Assembly (NCBI GenBank): GCA_030641465.1
Contig: DAOWHK010000206.1
Coordinates: 1-23,701 of the forward strand
Reading direction: 5' to 3'
DNA length: 23,701 nt
Source: Parachlamydiales bacterium
GTDB lineage: Bacteria > Chlamydiota > Chlamydiia > Chlamydiales > Simkaniaceae
Shown: positions 1-7,401 of the stretch, one piece after another
How the letters are laid out: each line of letters opens with the position of its first letter
Position numbering within the stretch: the stretch's first letter is position 1
Notes under the pieces: model-generated
The model's database searches: none
Seen by the model: only the letters and a program-made list of their open reading frames with translations
Told to the model about the DNA's origin: nothing
Position numbers and translations under genes: made by a program

Positions 1-327
1 AACCTTGCGAATTTAAAGCTCTTAGGTCTCAAGGGAAATCAGCTAACTGTGCTGCCCAATAGTTTTGCGAATAATCTCTTCATGATACGCCTTTCTCCTT
101 ATACGACAAACTATATAACAGCTGCCACAGCTTATTACTTTTTCCAACTAAGTCCTGAACAACAAAATGTTGTTTACGGGTGCATTTACACTCTTGCGAT
201 TGCATCTGGGGTTAACATAGAGCCTTGGGATCATGAGTACTGCAAGAGTCATGTGTTTGACTCAGAGGAGCTGTTAGTGGAGGCAATGAATAAAGTTTTG
301 GAAGAGCCTCCACAAGAAGTCTCTTAA
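1..327 (+). CDS. F-box-like/LRR protein, C-terminal part (gene A, cut by window edge)
   Basis: The frame is open from the first base, so the gene begins outside the window; a GTG at 49 is internal, not a start. Visible are the end of one 23-residue leucine-rich repeat (LANLKLLGLKGNQLTVLP) and a complete C-terminal domain of about 70 residues containing FFQLSPEQQN and SEELLVEAMNKVLEE. The sequence is nearly identical to the ends of the next two genes downstream, so this is the first visible member of a tandem array. By analogy its missing N-terminus should carry an F-box-like motif. LRR proteins of this kind are thought to be host-directed in amoeba-associated chlamydiae, but nothing here proves secretion. 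Confidence 0.85.
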   Translation, partial: NLANLKLLGLKGNQLTVLPNSFANNLFMIRLSPYTTNYITAATAYYFFQLSPEQQNVVYGCIYTLAIASGVNIEPWDHEYCKSHVFDSEELLVEAMNKVLEEPPQEVS

Positions 328-417
328 AAAATCTTTCCTTTTTAGTCGAAGGTCATTTTTTGAGCCATTCTTCTAAAACGATCCAAAGAAGATATCTATA
401 TGCTATATAGAGTCCGA

Positions 418-453
418 TTCAAAACCCAAGTCTTGAATTAGATTCTGTATAAC
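418..453 (+). repeat. Solo copy of element-1 terminal repeat
   Basis: About 31 of 36 positions match the right terminal repeat of the palindromic element at 7402-7565 (shared blocks CAAAACCCAA, TCTTGAA, TGTATAAC). Only one arm is present. A second, slightly more diverged solo copy lies at 1840-1873 in the duplicated spacer, so the fragment was there before the spacer duplicated. Confidence 0.6.
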
Positions 454-615
454 TATTTATAGTTAAGGAAGTATCATATTTGCATATGCAATTACCTAAC
501 TAACTTATACTCTTTACCCTGAACTGGTTAGCAAACTCTGCATCTCTATAAACGGCTCTAGAAAGTTGCTATATTTACACGCCACCTTCTTTAAACAACC
601 TAATTAATAAAAATA

Positions 616-644
616 TTTAAGTTTATTCCCCAATTTACTATAAT
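616..644 (+). promoter_or_regulatory. Candidate sigma-70-type promoter of LRR gene B
   Basis: TTTAAG (616-621), 17-bp spacer, TATAAT (639-644), 28 bp before the ATG. The same arrangement, with the same spacer length, recurs before gene C (2030-2058) although the surrounding bases have drifted. That supports functional constraint, although the two copies are also related by descent. Confidence 0.5.
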
Positions 645-672
645 TGAATTTTTTAAAAAAAAAGGTAATAAA

Positions 673-1749
673 ATGGCCGGTTCAATTAATTATTTTGCAC
701 CCTTTCCTGCTGAGTTACTACAGTACATGCTTGACTACGTAGGAAATCCAACTATAAGCTCGGTATCTAAACTCTTTAAAGAACAATCAGATGACATATC
801 AAAAAGAGAATTGAAGCAAATCTGGAAGTACCTACATCCAGGACAGGAATTTTCTGATGGAAGTGATTTAGAGGCCGTTAAAGCGATTTATCATGATATT
901 TTTCAGCGCATTCCTCAAAATACGGTGGATGGCTCTCCACGCGTCTCCCTTGAACGATTTAAAGAGACTGATAATATTAACCACACTTTAACCTTCTGGC
1001 GAGAACTGCCTGATGGCGCACTTCATGTGGATCAACAGGATTTTAGAGGTCTATCTTTAGCAGGTATTAGAGCGCAGCTTAGCACTTGGATGCAGGCAAA
1101 CCCAGCAGTACAAAACATGCAAAGATTATTTTTAGAAAACAAAAACCTCCGATATTTACCTCCAGAAATCGAGAACCTTGCGAATTTACAGTACTTAGGT
1201 ATCAATAATAATCAGCTAACTATGCTGCCAACAGAAATCGAGAACCTTGCGAATTTACAGACCTTAGATCTCGGTAATAATCACCTAACTGCGCTGCCAA
1301 CAGAAATCGAGAACCTTGCGAATTTACAGACCTTAGATCTCGGTAATAATCACCTAACTGCGCCGCCAAAAGAAATCGGTAACCTTGCAAATTTAGAGGC
1401 CTTATATCTCTTTGGAAACCCGCTAACTGCGCTGCCCAATAGTTTTACGAATAGTCTCTTCCTGATATGCCTTTCTCCTTATAGGAGCAGAAGTTTAACA
1501 GATGACTCAGCCTATATAGCAGATGACTCAGCCTATATGACAGCCGCCACAGCTTATAATTTTTTCCAACTAAGTCCTGAACAACAAAATGCTGTTTACG
1601 GATGCATTTACACTCTTGCGATTGCATCCGGGGTTAACATAGAGCCTTGGGGTCATGAGTACGGAAAGCGCTATGTGTTTGACTCAGAGGAGCTGTTAGT
1701 GGAGGCGATGAATAAAGCTTTGGAAGAGCATCCACAAGAGGTCTCTTAA
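673..1749 (+). CDS. F-box-like/LRR repeat protein (gene B)
   Basis: 358 residues. Residues 8-54 resemble an F-box (FPAELLQYMLDYVG, then SVSKLFKE and a conserved Trp at 51). Residues about 148-262 form five 23-residue leucine-rich repeats of the pattern LANLQxLxLxxNxLTxLPxEIxN. Residues about 291-358 are a C-terminal domain shared with genes A and C (FFQLSPEQQN, SEELLVEAMN). F-box proteins recruit substrates to SCF ubiquitin ligases in eukaryotes; a host-mimic role is an inference from family knowledge. No signal peptide or membrane segment is seen. The ATG is preceded by AAAGG. Oddities: two LRR units are identical at DNA level (1225-1362), a heptapeptide DDSAYIA-like insert is duplicated (1500-1538), and the fourth repeat has PP where the others have LP. 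Confidence 0.88.
   Translation: MAGSINYFAPFPAELLQYMLDYVGNPTISSVSKLFKEQSDDISKRELKQIWKYLHPGQEFSDGSDLEAVKAIYHDIFQRIPQNTVDGSPRVSLERFKETDNINHTLTFWRELPDGALHVDQQDFRGLSLAGIRAQLSTWMQANPAVQNMQRLFLENKNLRYLPPEIENLANLQYLGINNNQLTMLPTEIENLANLQTLDLGNNHLTALPTEIENLANLQTLDLGNNHLTAPPKEIGNLANLEALYLFGNPLTALPNSFTNSLFLICLSPYRSRSLTDDSAYIADDSAYMTAATAYNFFQLSPEQQNAVYGCIYTLAIASGVNIEPWGHEYGKRYVFDSEELLVEAMNKALEEHPQEVS
1225..1362 (+). repeat. Exact tandem duplication of one LRR unit (2 x 69 bp)
   Basis: Bases 1225-1293 and 1294-1362 are identical, each encoding LPTEIENLANLQTLDLGN plus five further residues. Identity without silent changes points to a recent slippage or unequal recombination event that added one 23-residue repeat in frame. 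Confidence 0.92.
1500..1538 (+). repeat. Short 21-bp-period direct repeat in the LRR gene B C-terminal region
   Basis: An 18-bp block, AGATGACTCAGCCTATAT, occurs at 1500-1517 and 1521-1538, period 21 bp, giving DDSAYIADDSAYM. The segment is absent from genes A and C, which run directly from LSP to the AATAY motif, so it is an insertion specific to this copy. Confidence 0.85.
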
Positions 1750-2088
1750 AAATTCTTTCCTTTTTAGTCGGAGGTCATTTTTTGCGCCATTCTTCTAAAA
1801 CGATCCAAAGAAGATATCTATAAGCTATACAGAATCCGATTCAAAACCTAAGTCTTGAATTAGATTTTGTATATAGTTAAGGAAGTATCATGTTTGCATA
1901 TGCAATTACCTAACTAACTGAGACTCTTTGCTCTGAATGGGTTAGCAAACTCTGTATCTCTATAAACGGCTCTAGAAAGTTGCTGTATTTACACGCCACC
2001 TTCCTTAAACAACTTAAATAATAAAAGTGTTTAAGTTAATTCCTTTATTTACTATAACTGAATTATTAAAAATAAAAAAGGTAATAAA
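1750..2088. repeat. Duplicated spacer, copy 2
   Basis: Near-duplicate of 328-672 over its whole length, with scattered substitutions and a short deletion after TTTTGTAT. It keeps the solo terminal-repeat fragment (1840-1873), the palindrome TTGCATATGCAA (1894-1905) and the promoter-like boxes. It also has TTAAGGAAG at 1877-1885 and CTTCCTTAA at 2000-2008, an inverted pair 132 bp apart. No open reading frame is evident. Confidence 0.85.
2030..2058 (+). promoter_or_regulatory. Candidate sigma-70-type promoter of LRR gene C
   Basis: TTTAAG (2030-2035), 17-bp spacer, TATAAC (2053-2058), 30 bp before the ATG. It is the counterpart of the boxes before gene B. Confidence 0.45.
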
Positions 2089-3042
2089 ATGGCCGCTTCA
2101 ATTAATTATTTAACAACCCTTCCTCCTGAGTTACTACTCGACATTCTTTCCCGTATCGGAGATCCAACTATAAGCTCGGTATCTAAACTCTTTAAAGAAC
2201 TATCAGATCACATAACAACAACAGAGTTACTGCAAATCTGGAAGTATCTACATCCAGGACAGGAATTTTCTGATGATAGTGATTTAGAGGCTGTTAAAGC
2301 AATTTATCATAATATTTTTCAGCGCGTTCCTCAAAATGCGGTGGGTGGCACTCCACGCGTCTCCCTGGAACGATTTAAAGAGACTGATAATATTAACGAT
2401 ACTTTAACTTTCTGGCGAGAATTGCCTGGTGGCGCACCTCATGTGACTCAACAGAATTTTAGAGGTCTATCTTTAGCTGATATTCGAGCGCAGCTTAGTA
2501 CTTGGATGCAGGGAAACAATATACAAGTTTTAGAATTACGAGAGAAAAGCCTCCGATATTTACCACCAGAAATCGGTAACCTTGCGAATTTACAGATCTT
2601 AAATCTCAGTGGAAATCAGCTAACTATGCTGCCAAAAGAAATCGGTAACCTTGCGAATTTAATGGAATTAAATCTCCAAGGAAATCAGCTAACTGGGCTG
2701 CCAACAGAAATCGGTAACCTTGCGAATTTACGGACCTTATATCTCCGAGGAAATCAGCTAACTGTGCTGCCGAGTAGCTTTGCGAATAGTCCTTGCAAGA
2801 TACGCCTTTCTCCTAATACGTACAGCTTTATACTAGCTGCCACAGCTTATAACTTTTTTGAGCTAAGTCCTGAACAACAAAATGCTGTTTACGGGTGCAT
2901 TTATACTCTTGCGATTGCATCTGGGGTTAACGTAGAGCCTTGGGATCATGAGTACGGCAAGAACCATGTGTTTGACTCAGAGGAGCGGCTCGTGGCGGCA
3001 ATGAATAAAGCTTTGGAAGAGCATCCACAAGAAGTCTCTTAA
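2089..3042 (+). CDS. F-box-like/LRR repeat protein (gene C)
   Basis: 317 residues, paralogue of gene B with the same start context (AAAAGGTAATAAAATGGCC). Residues 9-54 are F-box-like (LPPELLLDILSRIGDP, SVSKLFKEL, Trp51). Four 23-residue LRR units follow at about 147-240, one fewer than in gene B, and they vary more at the surface positions (LNLSGN, LNLQGN, LYLRGN). The C-terminal domain (about 250-317) holds FFELSPEQQN and SEERLVAAMNKALEE. The F-box motif is a cleaner match here than in gene B. Function is inferred: a host-directed ubiquitin-pathway mimic is plausible, but cytosolic bacterial use cannot be excluded. Confidence 0.88.
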   Translation: MAASINYLTTLPPELLLDILSRIGDPTISSVSKLFKELSDHITTTELLQIWKYLHPGQEFSDDSDLEAVKAIYHNIFQRVPQNAVGGTPRVSLERFKETDNINDTLTFWRELPGGAPHVTQQNFRGLSLADIRAQLSTWMQGNNIQVLELREKSLRYLPPEIGNLANLQILNLSGNQLTMLPKEIGNLANLMELNLQGNQLTGLPTEIGNLANLRTLYLRGNQLTVLPSSFANSPCKIRLSPNTYSFILAATAYNFFELSPEQQNAVYGCIYTLAIASGVNVEPWDHEYGKNHVFDSEERLVAAMNKALEEHPQEVS

Positions 3043-3091
3043 AAAATCTTTCCTTTTTAGTCGGAGGTCATCTTTTGCGCCATTCTTCTAA
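3043..3091. repeat. Truncated third copy of the LRR spacer; array boundary
   Basis: The first 49 bp after gene C match the starts of the two spacers (CTTTCCTTTTTAGTCGGAGG, CGCCATTCTTCTAA), then similarity stops at about 3091. The stop codon of the convergent sensor-kinase gene lies 15 bp further on, so this is the right edge of the duplicated array. Confidence 0.8.
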
Positions 3092-3105
3092 GAAGTTTTG
3101 ATGAA

Positions 3106-4302
3106 TTAACTCTTTAAAAATTCAAACTTAAAGACTGTACCCTCATTTAGAGTCGAATCCACGAAGATTTTACCATGATGGAGCGCGATGATTTTTTGCA
3201 CGATAGAAAGACCAAGACCAGCCCCGCCAAGCTTTCTTGTACGTGCTTTATTCACTGTGTAGAAGCGATCAAAAATACTTTGCAGCTCCTCTTCATTTAT
3301 CCCCATACCTCGATCTTGAATGCTTAACAATACATCGCTTGCTCGCTCCTCAACTGTGACTGTAATATGAGGATTTTTCCCAGAATATTTTACTGCATTT
3401 TCTAAAACATTCATGATGGCAAGCTCTAATAGATCTGGGTCGCCAAGGATTAAAATATATTCCTTATTATGCAAAATCTCAATCGAAAGGTGGGGGTGAA
3501 GAGAAAGTAACGTATAATTACAACTATCGACAAGAGCTACGAGGTCACACTCTTGCATCCGTGTTTTCGGAAGAGAGTCAAGATCAGCAAGAGTCAGTAA
3601 ATTTTTTACAAGATTATCCATACGCTTGCAATTTCGTAAAATCTTTTCAATGATATCTTCAAGCATTACATCAGAGATTTGAGGAAGATCTTGGAGCGTC
3701 TCAGCAAACCCTTTAATAATCGTAATGGGCGTTCTGAGCTCATGGGAGGCGTTTGCAACAAAATCTCTGCCCATGTCCCTTACCTTATACTGATTGGACG
3801 CGTCTTGCATAATTAAAACAGCCCCACGAGTAATAGAAATAGGCTTAATAATTACATCAATATGAGACAAAGCATGATCACTAACACTTAAGGTCTCTCT
3901 TAACTCCGAGCGCGTACTTAAGCAGGTCTTAACAAGCAATCGACATTGATCCCAAAGCAAAGAAGAGTCCTTTTCTAAAAGGATATCTTTTTTAGAAGCA
4001 CCCACAATAGCAGCTCCTCTGTCATTGATATAAGTGATGTTACTTTTTTTATTAAAAATGACAACGCCTTCATTTAGTACCTCAAAAATTGTTTCATTTT
4101 CTTTTTTTTCAAAGCTCAATTTGCGACGAAAAACATAAAACAAATAAAAGGAAAGCAATAAAAGGGAAAAAAAAATCACAACTTCTAAACTAAAAAAAAG
4201 GCCTCGATTTTTTATGTGACTGATAATCAAAGGAAGTTCTAATAATAAAATAAAAGAGCCGAGTATTGCAGCTTTTCTACTCAAATTTTTTCTAGGAAAC
4301 AT
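3106..4302 (-). CDS. Membrane sensor histidine kinase (PhoR/WalK-like, PAS-HisKA-HATPase)
   Basis: 398 residues. Two membrane segments lie at about 12-29 and 38-57 with almost no external loop, so the signal is probably sensed in the membrane or by the PAS-like domain (about 70-165). The HisKA dimerisation box is NASHELRTPITIIKGFAETL with phospho-acceptor His187. The ATPase domain shows the N box (NVLENAVKYSG, Asn298/302), G1 (DRGMG, 330-334), F box (IFDRFYTV) and G2 (GGAGLGLSIV, 359-368), so it looks catalytically complete. No response regulator is adjacent. It is the last gene of a minus-strand operon, 9 bp after the MscS-like gene. No good ribosome site is seen before the ATG, which suggests dependence on upstream translation. 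The exact subfamily is uncertain. Confidence 0.9.
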   Translation of the reverse strand: MFPRKNLSRKAAILGSFILLLELPLIISHIKNRGLFFSLEVVIFFSLLLLSFYLFYVFRRKLSFEKKENETIFEVLNEGVVIFNKKSNITYINDRGAAIVGASKKDILLEKDSSLLWDQCRLLVKTCLSTRSELRETLSVSDHALSHIDVIIKPISITRGAVLIMQDASNQYKVRDMGRDFVANASHELRTPITIIKGFAETLQDLPQISDVMLEDIIEKILRNCKRMDNLVKNLLTLADLDSLPKTRMQECDLVALVDSCNYTLLSLHPHLSIEILHNKEYILILGDPDLLELAIMNVLENAVKYSGKNPHITVTVEERASDVLLSIQDRGMGINEEELQSIFDRFYTVNKARTRKLGGAGLGLSIVQKIIALHHGKIFVDSTLNEGTVFKFEFLKS

Positions 4303-4311
4303 GGGGCTAAA

Positions 4312-4806
4312 TCACGATTTATTCAAAATTGTGACAGCATTATTTAGAATACTTGCATTTGGAACAAGAATCTTCTTTGAATCAGAAATAAGCGTTGTGT
4401 AGCGCATATCAATTAGCTCGACTGTTCCTTCAAAATTTAATATTAAAATCTTATCCCCCACCCGAATAGGCTGATGAAGCATAATGAGGAGCCCCGCCAT
4501 TACATTTGAGAGAAAATCTTTAAGAGCAAAACCTACCGCAAAACCTACAAGACCAAGGCTTGCAACAAGTGCGCTGACATTTACGCCGGCTGTCCCAAGA
4601 GCGGAAACGGCCCCAATAATAATCAATAAATCCCTAAGGAGTTTTGACAAAATACGTATTACATGGGCTTTTGAAGGAGGAAATCGCTTTTGCACTCTAA
4701 AAGCGGTATAATAAAAAATATTCGCTACAATAATAAATATTACAAAAACTAAAAGGCCCGTGCCGATTTTCATAAATAGGGGTATATAATTTTGCAAATA
4801 TTCCAT
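4312..4806 (-). CDS. Minimal MscS-family mechanosensitive channel
   Basis: 164 residues. Membrane segments lie at about 12-33 and 53-73, followed by the glycine/alanine-rich pore helix typical of MscS TM3 (ALVASLGLVGFAVGFALKDFLSNVMAG, about 79-105). The beta domain (RVGDKI..., FEGTVELIDMRYTTLISDSKKILVPNA) is present to residue about 155, then the protein ends. E. coli MscS is 286 residues, so the cytoplasmic alpha-beta vestibule is absent. MscS channels release solutes on hypo-osmotic shock; whether this short form gates is unknown. The start codon overlaps the stop of the upstream adenylate cyclase gene in a TAATG junction, implying translational coupling. The downstream kinase gene starts 9 bp later. 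Confidence 0.9.
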   Translation of the reverse strand: MEYLQNYIPLFMKIGTGLLVFVIFIIVANIFYYTAFRVQKRFPPSKAHVIRILSKLLRDLLIIIGAVSALGTAGVNVSALVASLGLVGFAVGFALKDFLSNVMAGLLIMLHQPIRVGDKILILNFEGTVELIDMRYTTLISDSKKILVPNASILNNAVTILNKS

Positions 4807-7340
4807 TAATTTTTATTCTCAATATCTTTTGATTTTTTATAATCTTCTACCATAAATGCAGGCACAGGCTTAGAAAAACCTTTGAGAGTAAGCGCATTAA
4901 CACTTTGATAGAGAATATTTTCCTGGACCTTTGGCTCAGCTAGCGTCGCATCACTTATGAGAATTTGAGATTCCGAAGCTGCTGCGCAAAGTCTTGCTGC
5001 TAAATTTACATTGGAGCCAAGAACGGTATAGTTCAATCGATTTTCAGCGCCCATATTTCCAGCAACAACCTCTCCAGTATGAATGCCAATTCCAATATTA
5101 ATCGGTGGCATTCCTTGATTTTTTCTCTCGACGTTCCACTCTTTTAAGTGAGCCATAACATCGACCGCGCACTGAATAGCTTTTAATGCGCAATCTTCTT
5201 TCTCAACAGGTGCGCCAAAAAGAGCCATCACCTCATCCCCTACATACTTGTCGATAACCCCTTCATAACGGTCGATGATCTCTGAGATTTTTGTCATACA
5301 AGTGTTGATAAATTGAATCACTTCTTGAGGGTCCATATGTTCTGTAAGGGCTGTAAAATGACGAATGTCCGCAAAAAATACGGTCACCCTTTTTTCCTCT
5401 CCTCCAAGTTTTACATTCCCTTTTAACGTTTCCTCTGCAATTTCTTGGGACACCACTTTATTTAAAATACCACGCACGCGCTCTTTTTCTCTTAAACCTT
5501 TTAGCATATCTAAATAATTATTGTAGAGCATGGCAATTTCATCTTTTCTTTCAAGCGTTTCAGAGGGCACTACAATATCTTCTAGATTCCCCTCTTTTAC
5601 AGCTTTGGTAGCTTTTGCAAGGTGTGTGATTGGCTCCGTAATTTTTTTCGCAATATTATGTAACACAACAAGAACAAAAATAAGAGCGACAATAAAAATC
5701 AGGCGGATATTTAAGGAAAGATGGGAAATTAATTCTCTTCCAGCTTCGTGTAATTTATTAAAAAACGCAAACTCTTCATCTCTTGGATTAAAAATAATAA
5801 AATGAAAATCCAATTCATCATACGGATCCATATGCAAAAAATAATATTCTTTATTACCAACTGTAATAAGCCCTGTTTTATGCTCCAACACTTCTTGGAC
5901 AGGAATTTGATGCCACTCTGCGGTTTCTACAAGAGAGCCCGCGGGATTAAACACTTCAATCACTTGATTTTTGGAAATAAACATCGATGTCTCATGAGTG
6001 GCTTCTGCTAAAGTGATTAACAGATCGCGTCCATTGACCCCAACCGTTAGAAATCCTTGCTTAGGAGTTTCACTATCTTTTTGATCCAGGATCCTTAAGG
6101 TATTTGCAAAATAATACTCTCTGACATCACCTGGAATCACAATCTCTAATTGACTTGCAAGGCTATAGTTCGCTCTATCATCAGGATCAAAGCAATTCTC
6201 ACATTCTTGAACATTTATTAGAGGTTTATCATGAAAAATTTGCTTTGCAATGATTGATTTTCCAAACGAGCTTTCTTCATGCATATTGGTGATCCCAATA
6301 GGAGCATGCTTACTAAAAGGGGTGACACCAAAAGATTCAGGAAGCAAAAACGTCGTAAGTCCCCAAATCATTCCCACTTTATCGTACTGATTTAAATTTT
6401 GTGCTAAATCAGCATTCATATTTGTCGAAATATTTTTTGCAATAATGCTTTCTTCATAATAAAAATCTGATGGATACTTACTTTTGTCTGTGTTTAAATG
6501 GACCGCTTTATGAAGTTTTGGAAGAAACCATGCTTCCCAATTCCTGGTGTTTGGAACTACACTTGGACTTTCTATAAGAATTTTCTGTACAACTTCAATT
6601 TGCTTAAAAAAAGGCTCTAGATAATTTTCTTTTTCCGAAAGCTTTACCCATTTTAAAAAAGGCTCTAAAAGATCAATCGAAAGTTGGAGCGGGGAAGATT
6701 TCGTTAAATCTTTTGGAACATAGTGAATCACTGATTCCGGCGTAAAAAGAATATAATTTTCCGTGAGATCAATATTTTTCTTAGGTGGTGGCTCAGTTGT
6801 ATAATCCCCTTCAAAAATTCCCATATCCAATTTGATTCCAATAAAAGGGCCAGTCCAGACTTTTTTTTCCTCAATTTCATCTTCAATACCAATAATGGAA
6901 AAATTTGGATTCGTATCTATCTTAAAAGTGTTCCTCATAGGAGGCATGTCCATCGTCATAGCAGAAGACACATGATCTCCATTCAAATTTTGGAGCACAT
7001 CAATCCAACCATTTGTAACAACTAGAGATGCCGCGTGTAGCCACGACCCCTCTTTGAGATTTTGCTCTGTCGGAGAAAAACCGTGCCTTACCTCTGGTGC
7101 TTGAGATACCCGAATAAGCAAGGCGTCTATCTGCGCTTTAGTAAGTCCTAAAATATCAATCAAGTAATCTTGGTAATACCCTCGACGTTTTTCATTTAAC
7201 CGTTGTATTTCCGAATCCACCTGACGCTGCGTTTTAAAGACACTTAAACGGGTAAAATACCCTTCAAAAAAGAAAGAAACAATAAATGAAATAATAAATA
7301 AGCTGCCAATCCAGACAAAAAGACGCGTTCTAAGTTTCAT
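4806..7340 (-). CDS. Membrane-bound class III adenylate cyclase with extracytoplasmic sensor and HAMP
   Basis: 844 residues. Membrane helices at about 7-25 and 545-563 bracket a large extracytoplasmic sensor region of no recognised family. A HAMP linker (about 564-617, KKITEPITHLAKATKAVKEG) leads to a class III nucleotide cyclase domain (about 650-830). Metal-binding aspartates are Asp658 (FFADIRHFT) and Asp702 (VGDEVMALFG). Lys698 and Thr772 (NYTVLG) fit adenine selection, and Asn779 and Arg783 (VNLAARL) the transition-state pair, so it should make cAMP from ATP. A GGAAG sits close before the ATG. It is the first gene of the cyclase-mscS-kinase operon. Human-pathogenic Chlamydia are not known to me to have an equivalent, so the cAMP target is an open question. 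Confidence 0.93.
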   Translation of the reverse strand: MKLRTRLFVWIGSLFIISFIVSFFFEGYFTRLSVFKTQRQVDSEIQRLNEKRRGYYQDYLIDILGLTKAQIDALLIRVSQAPEVRHGFSPTEQNLKEGSWLHAASLVVTNGWIDVLQNLNGDHVSSAMTMDMPPMRNTFKIDTNPNFSIIGIEDEIEEKKVWTGPFIGIKLDMGIFEGDYTTEPPPKKNIDLTENYILFTPESVIHYVPKDLTKSSPLQLSIDLLEPFLKWVKLSEKENYLEPFFKQIEVVQKILIESPSVVPNTRNWEAWFLPKLHKAVHLNTDKSKYPSDFYYEESIIAKNISTNMNADLAQNLNQYDKVGMIWGLTTFLLPESFGVTPFSKHAPIGITNMHEESSFGKSIIAKQIFHDKPLINVQECENCFDPDDRANYSLASQLEIVIPGDVREYYFANTLRILDQKDSETPKQGFLTVGVNGRDLLITLAEATHETSMFISKNQVIEVFNPAGSLVETAEWHQIPVQEVLEHKTGLITVGNKEYYFLHMDPYDELDFHFIIFNPRDEEFAFFNKLHEAGRELISHLSLNIRLIFIVALIFVLVVLHNIAKKITEPITHLAKATKAVKEGNLEDIVVPSETLERKDEIAMLYNNYLDMLKGLREKERVRGILNKVVSQEIAEETLKGNVKLGGEEKRVTVFFADIRHFTALTEHMDPQEVIQFINTCMTKISEIIDRYEGVIDKYVGDEVMALFGAPVEKEDCALKAIQCAVDVMAHLKEWNVERKNQGMPPINIGIGIHTGEVVAGNMGAENRLNYTVLGSNVNLAARLCAAASESQILISDATLAEPKVQENILYQSVNALTLKGFSKPVPAFMVEDYKKSKDIENKN

Positions 7341-7401
7341 ACTTCCACGTAATAAATCAATAAATTTTTACGATATCAAATTCCTTGCATCATTTCTACT
7401 A

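Larger units (their letters stand above)
328..672. repeat. Duplicated spacer, copy 1
   Basis: This non-coding stretch of 345 bp between LRR genes A and B is the near-duplicate of 1750-2088. It contains a sequence related to the terminal repeat of the palindromic element near pepP (418-453), a perfect 12-bp palindrome TTGCATATGCAA (480-491), and a candidate promoter just before gene B. I see no open reading frame or RNA gene in it. Confidence 0.85.

Noticed and set aside
1225..1375. Regularly spaced repeats resembling a CRISPR array
   Set aside because: The period is 69 bp in frame and encodes leucine-rich repeats; there are no unique spacers between identical short repeats.
3043..3105. Rho-independent terminator between LRR gene C and the sensor kinase
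   Set aside because: There are T-rich runs but no GC-rich inverted repeat before them on either strand.
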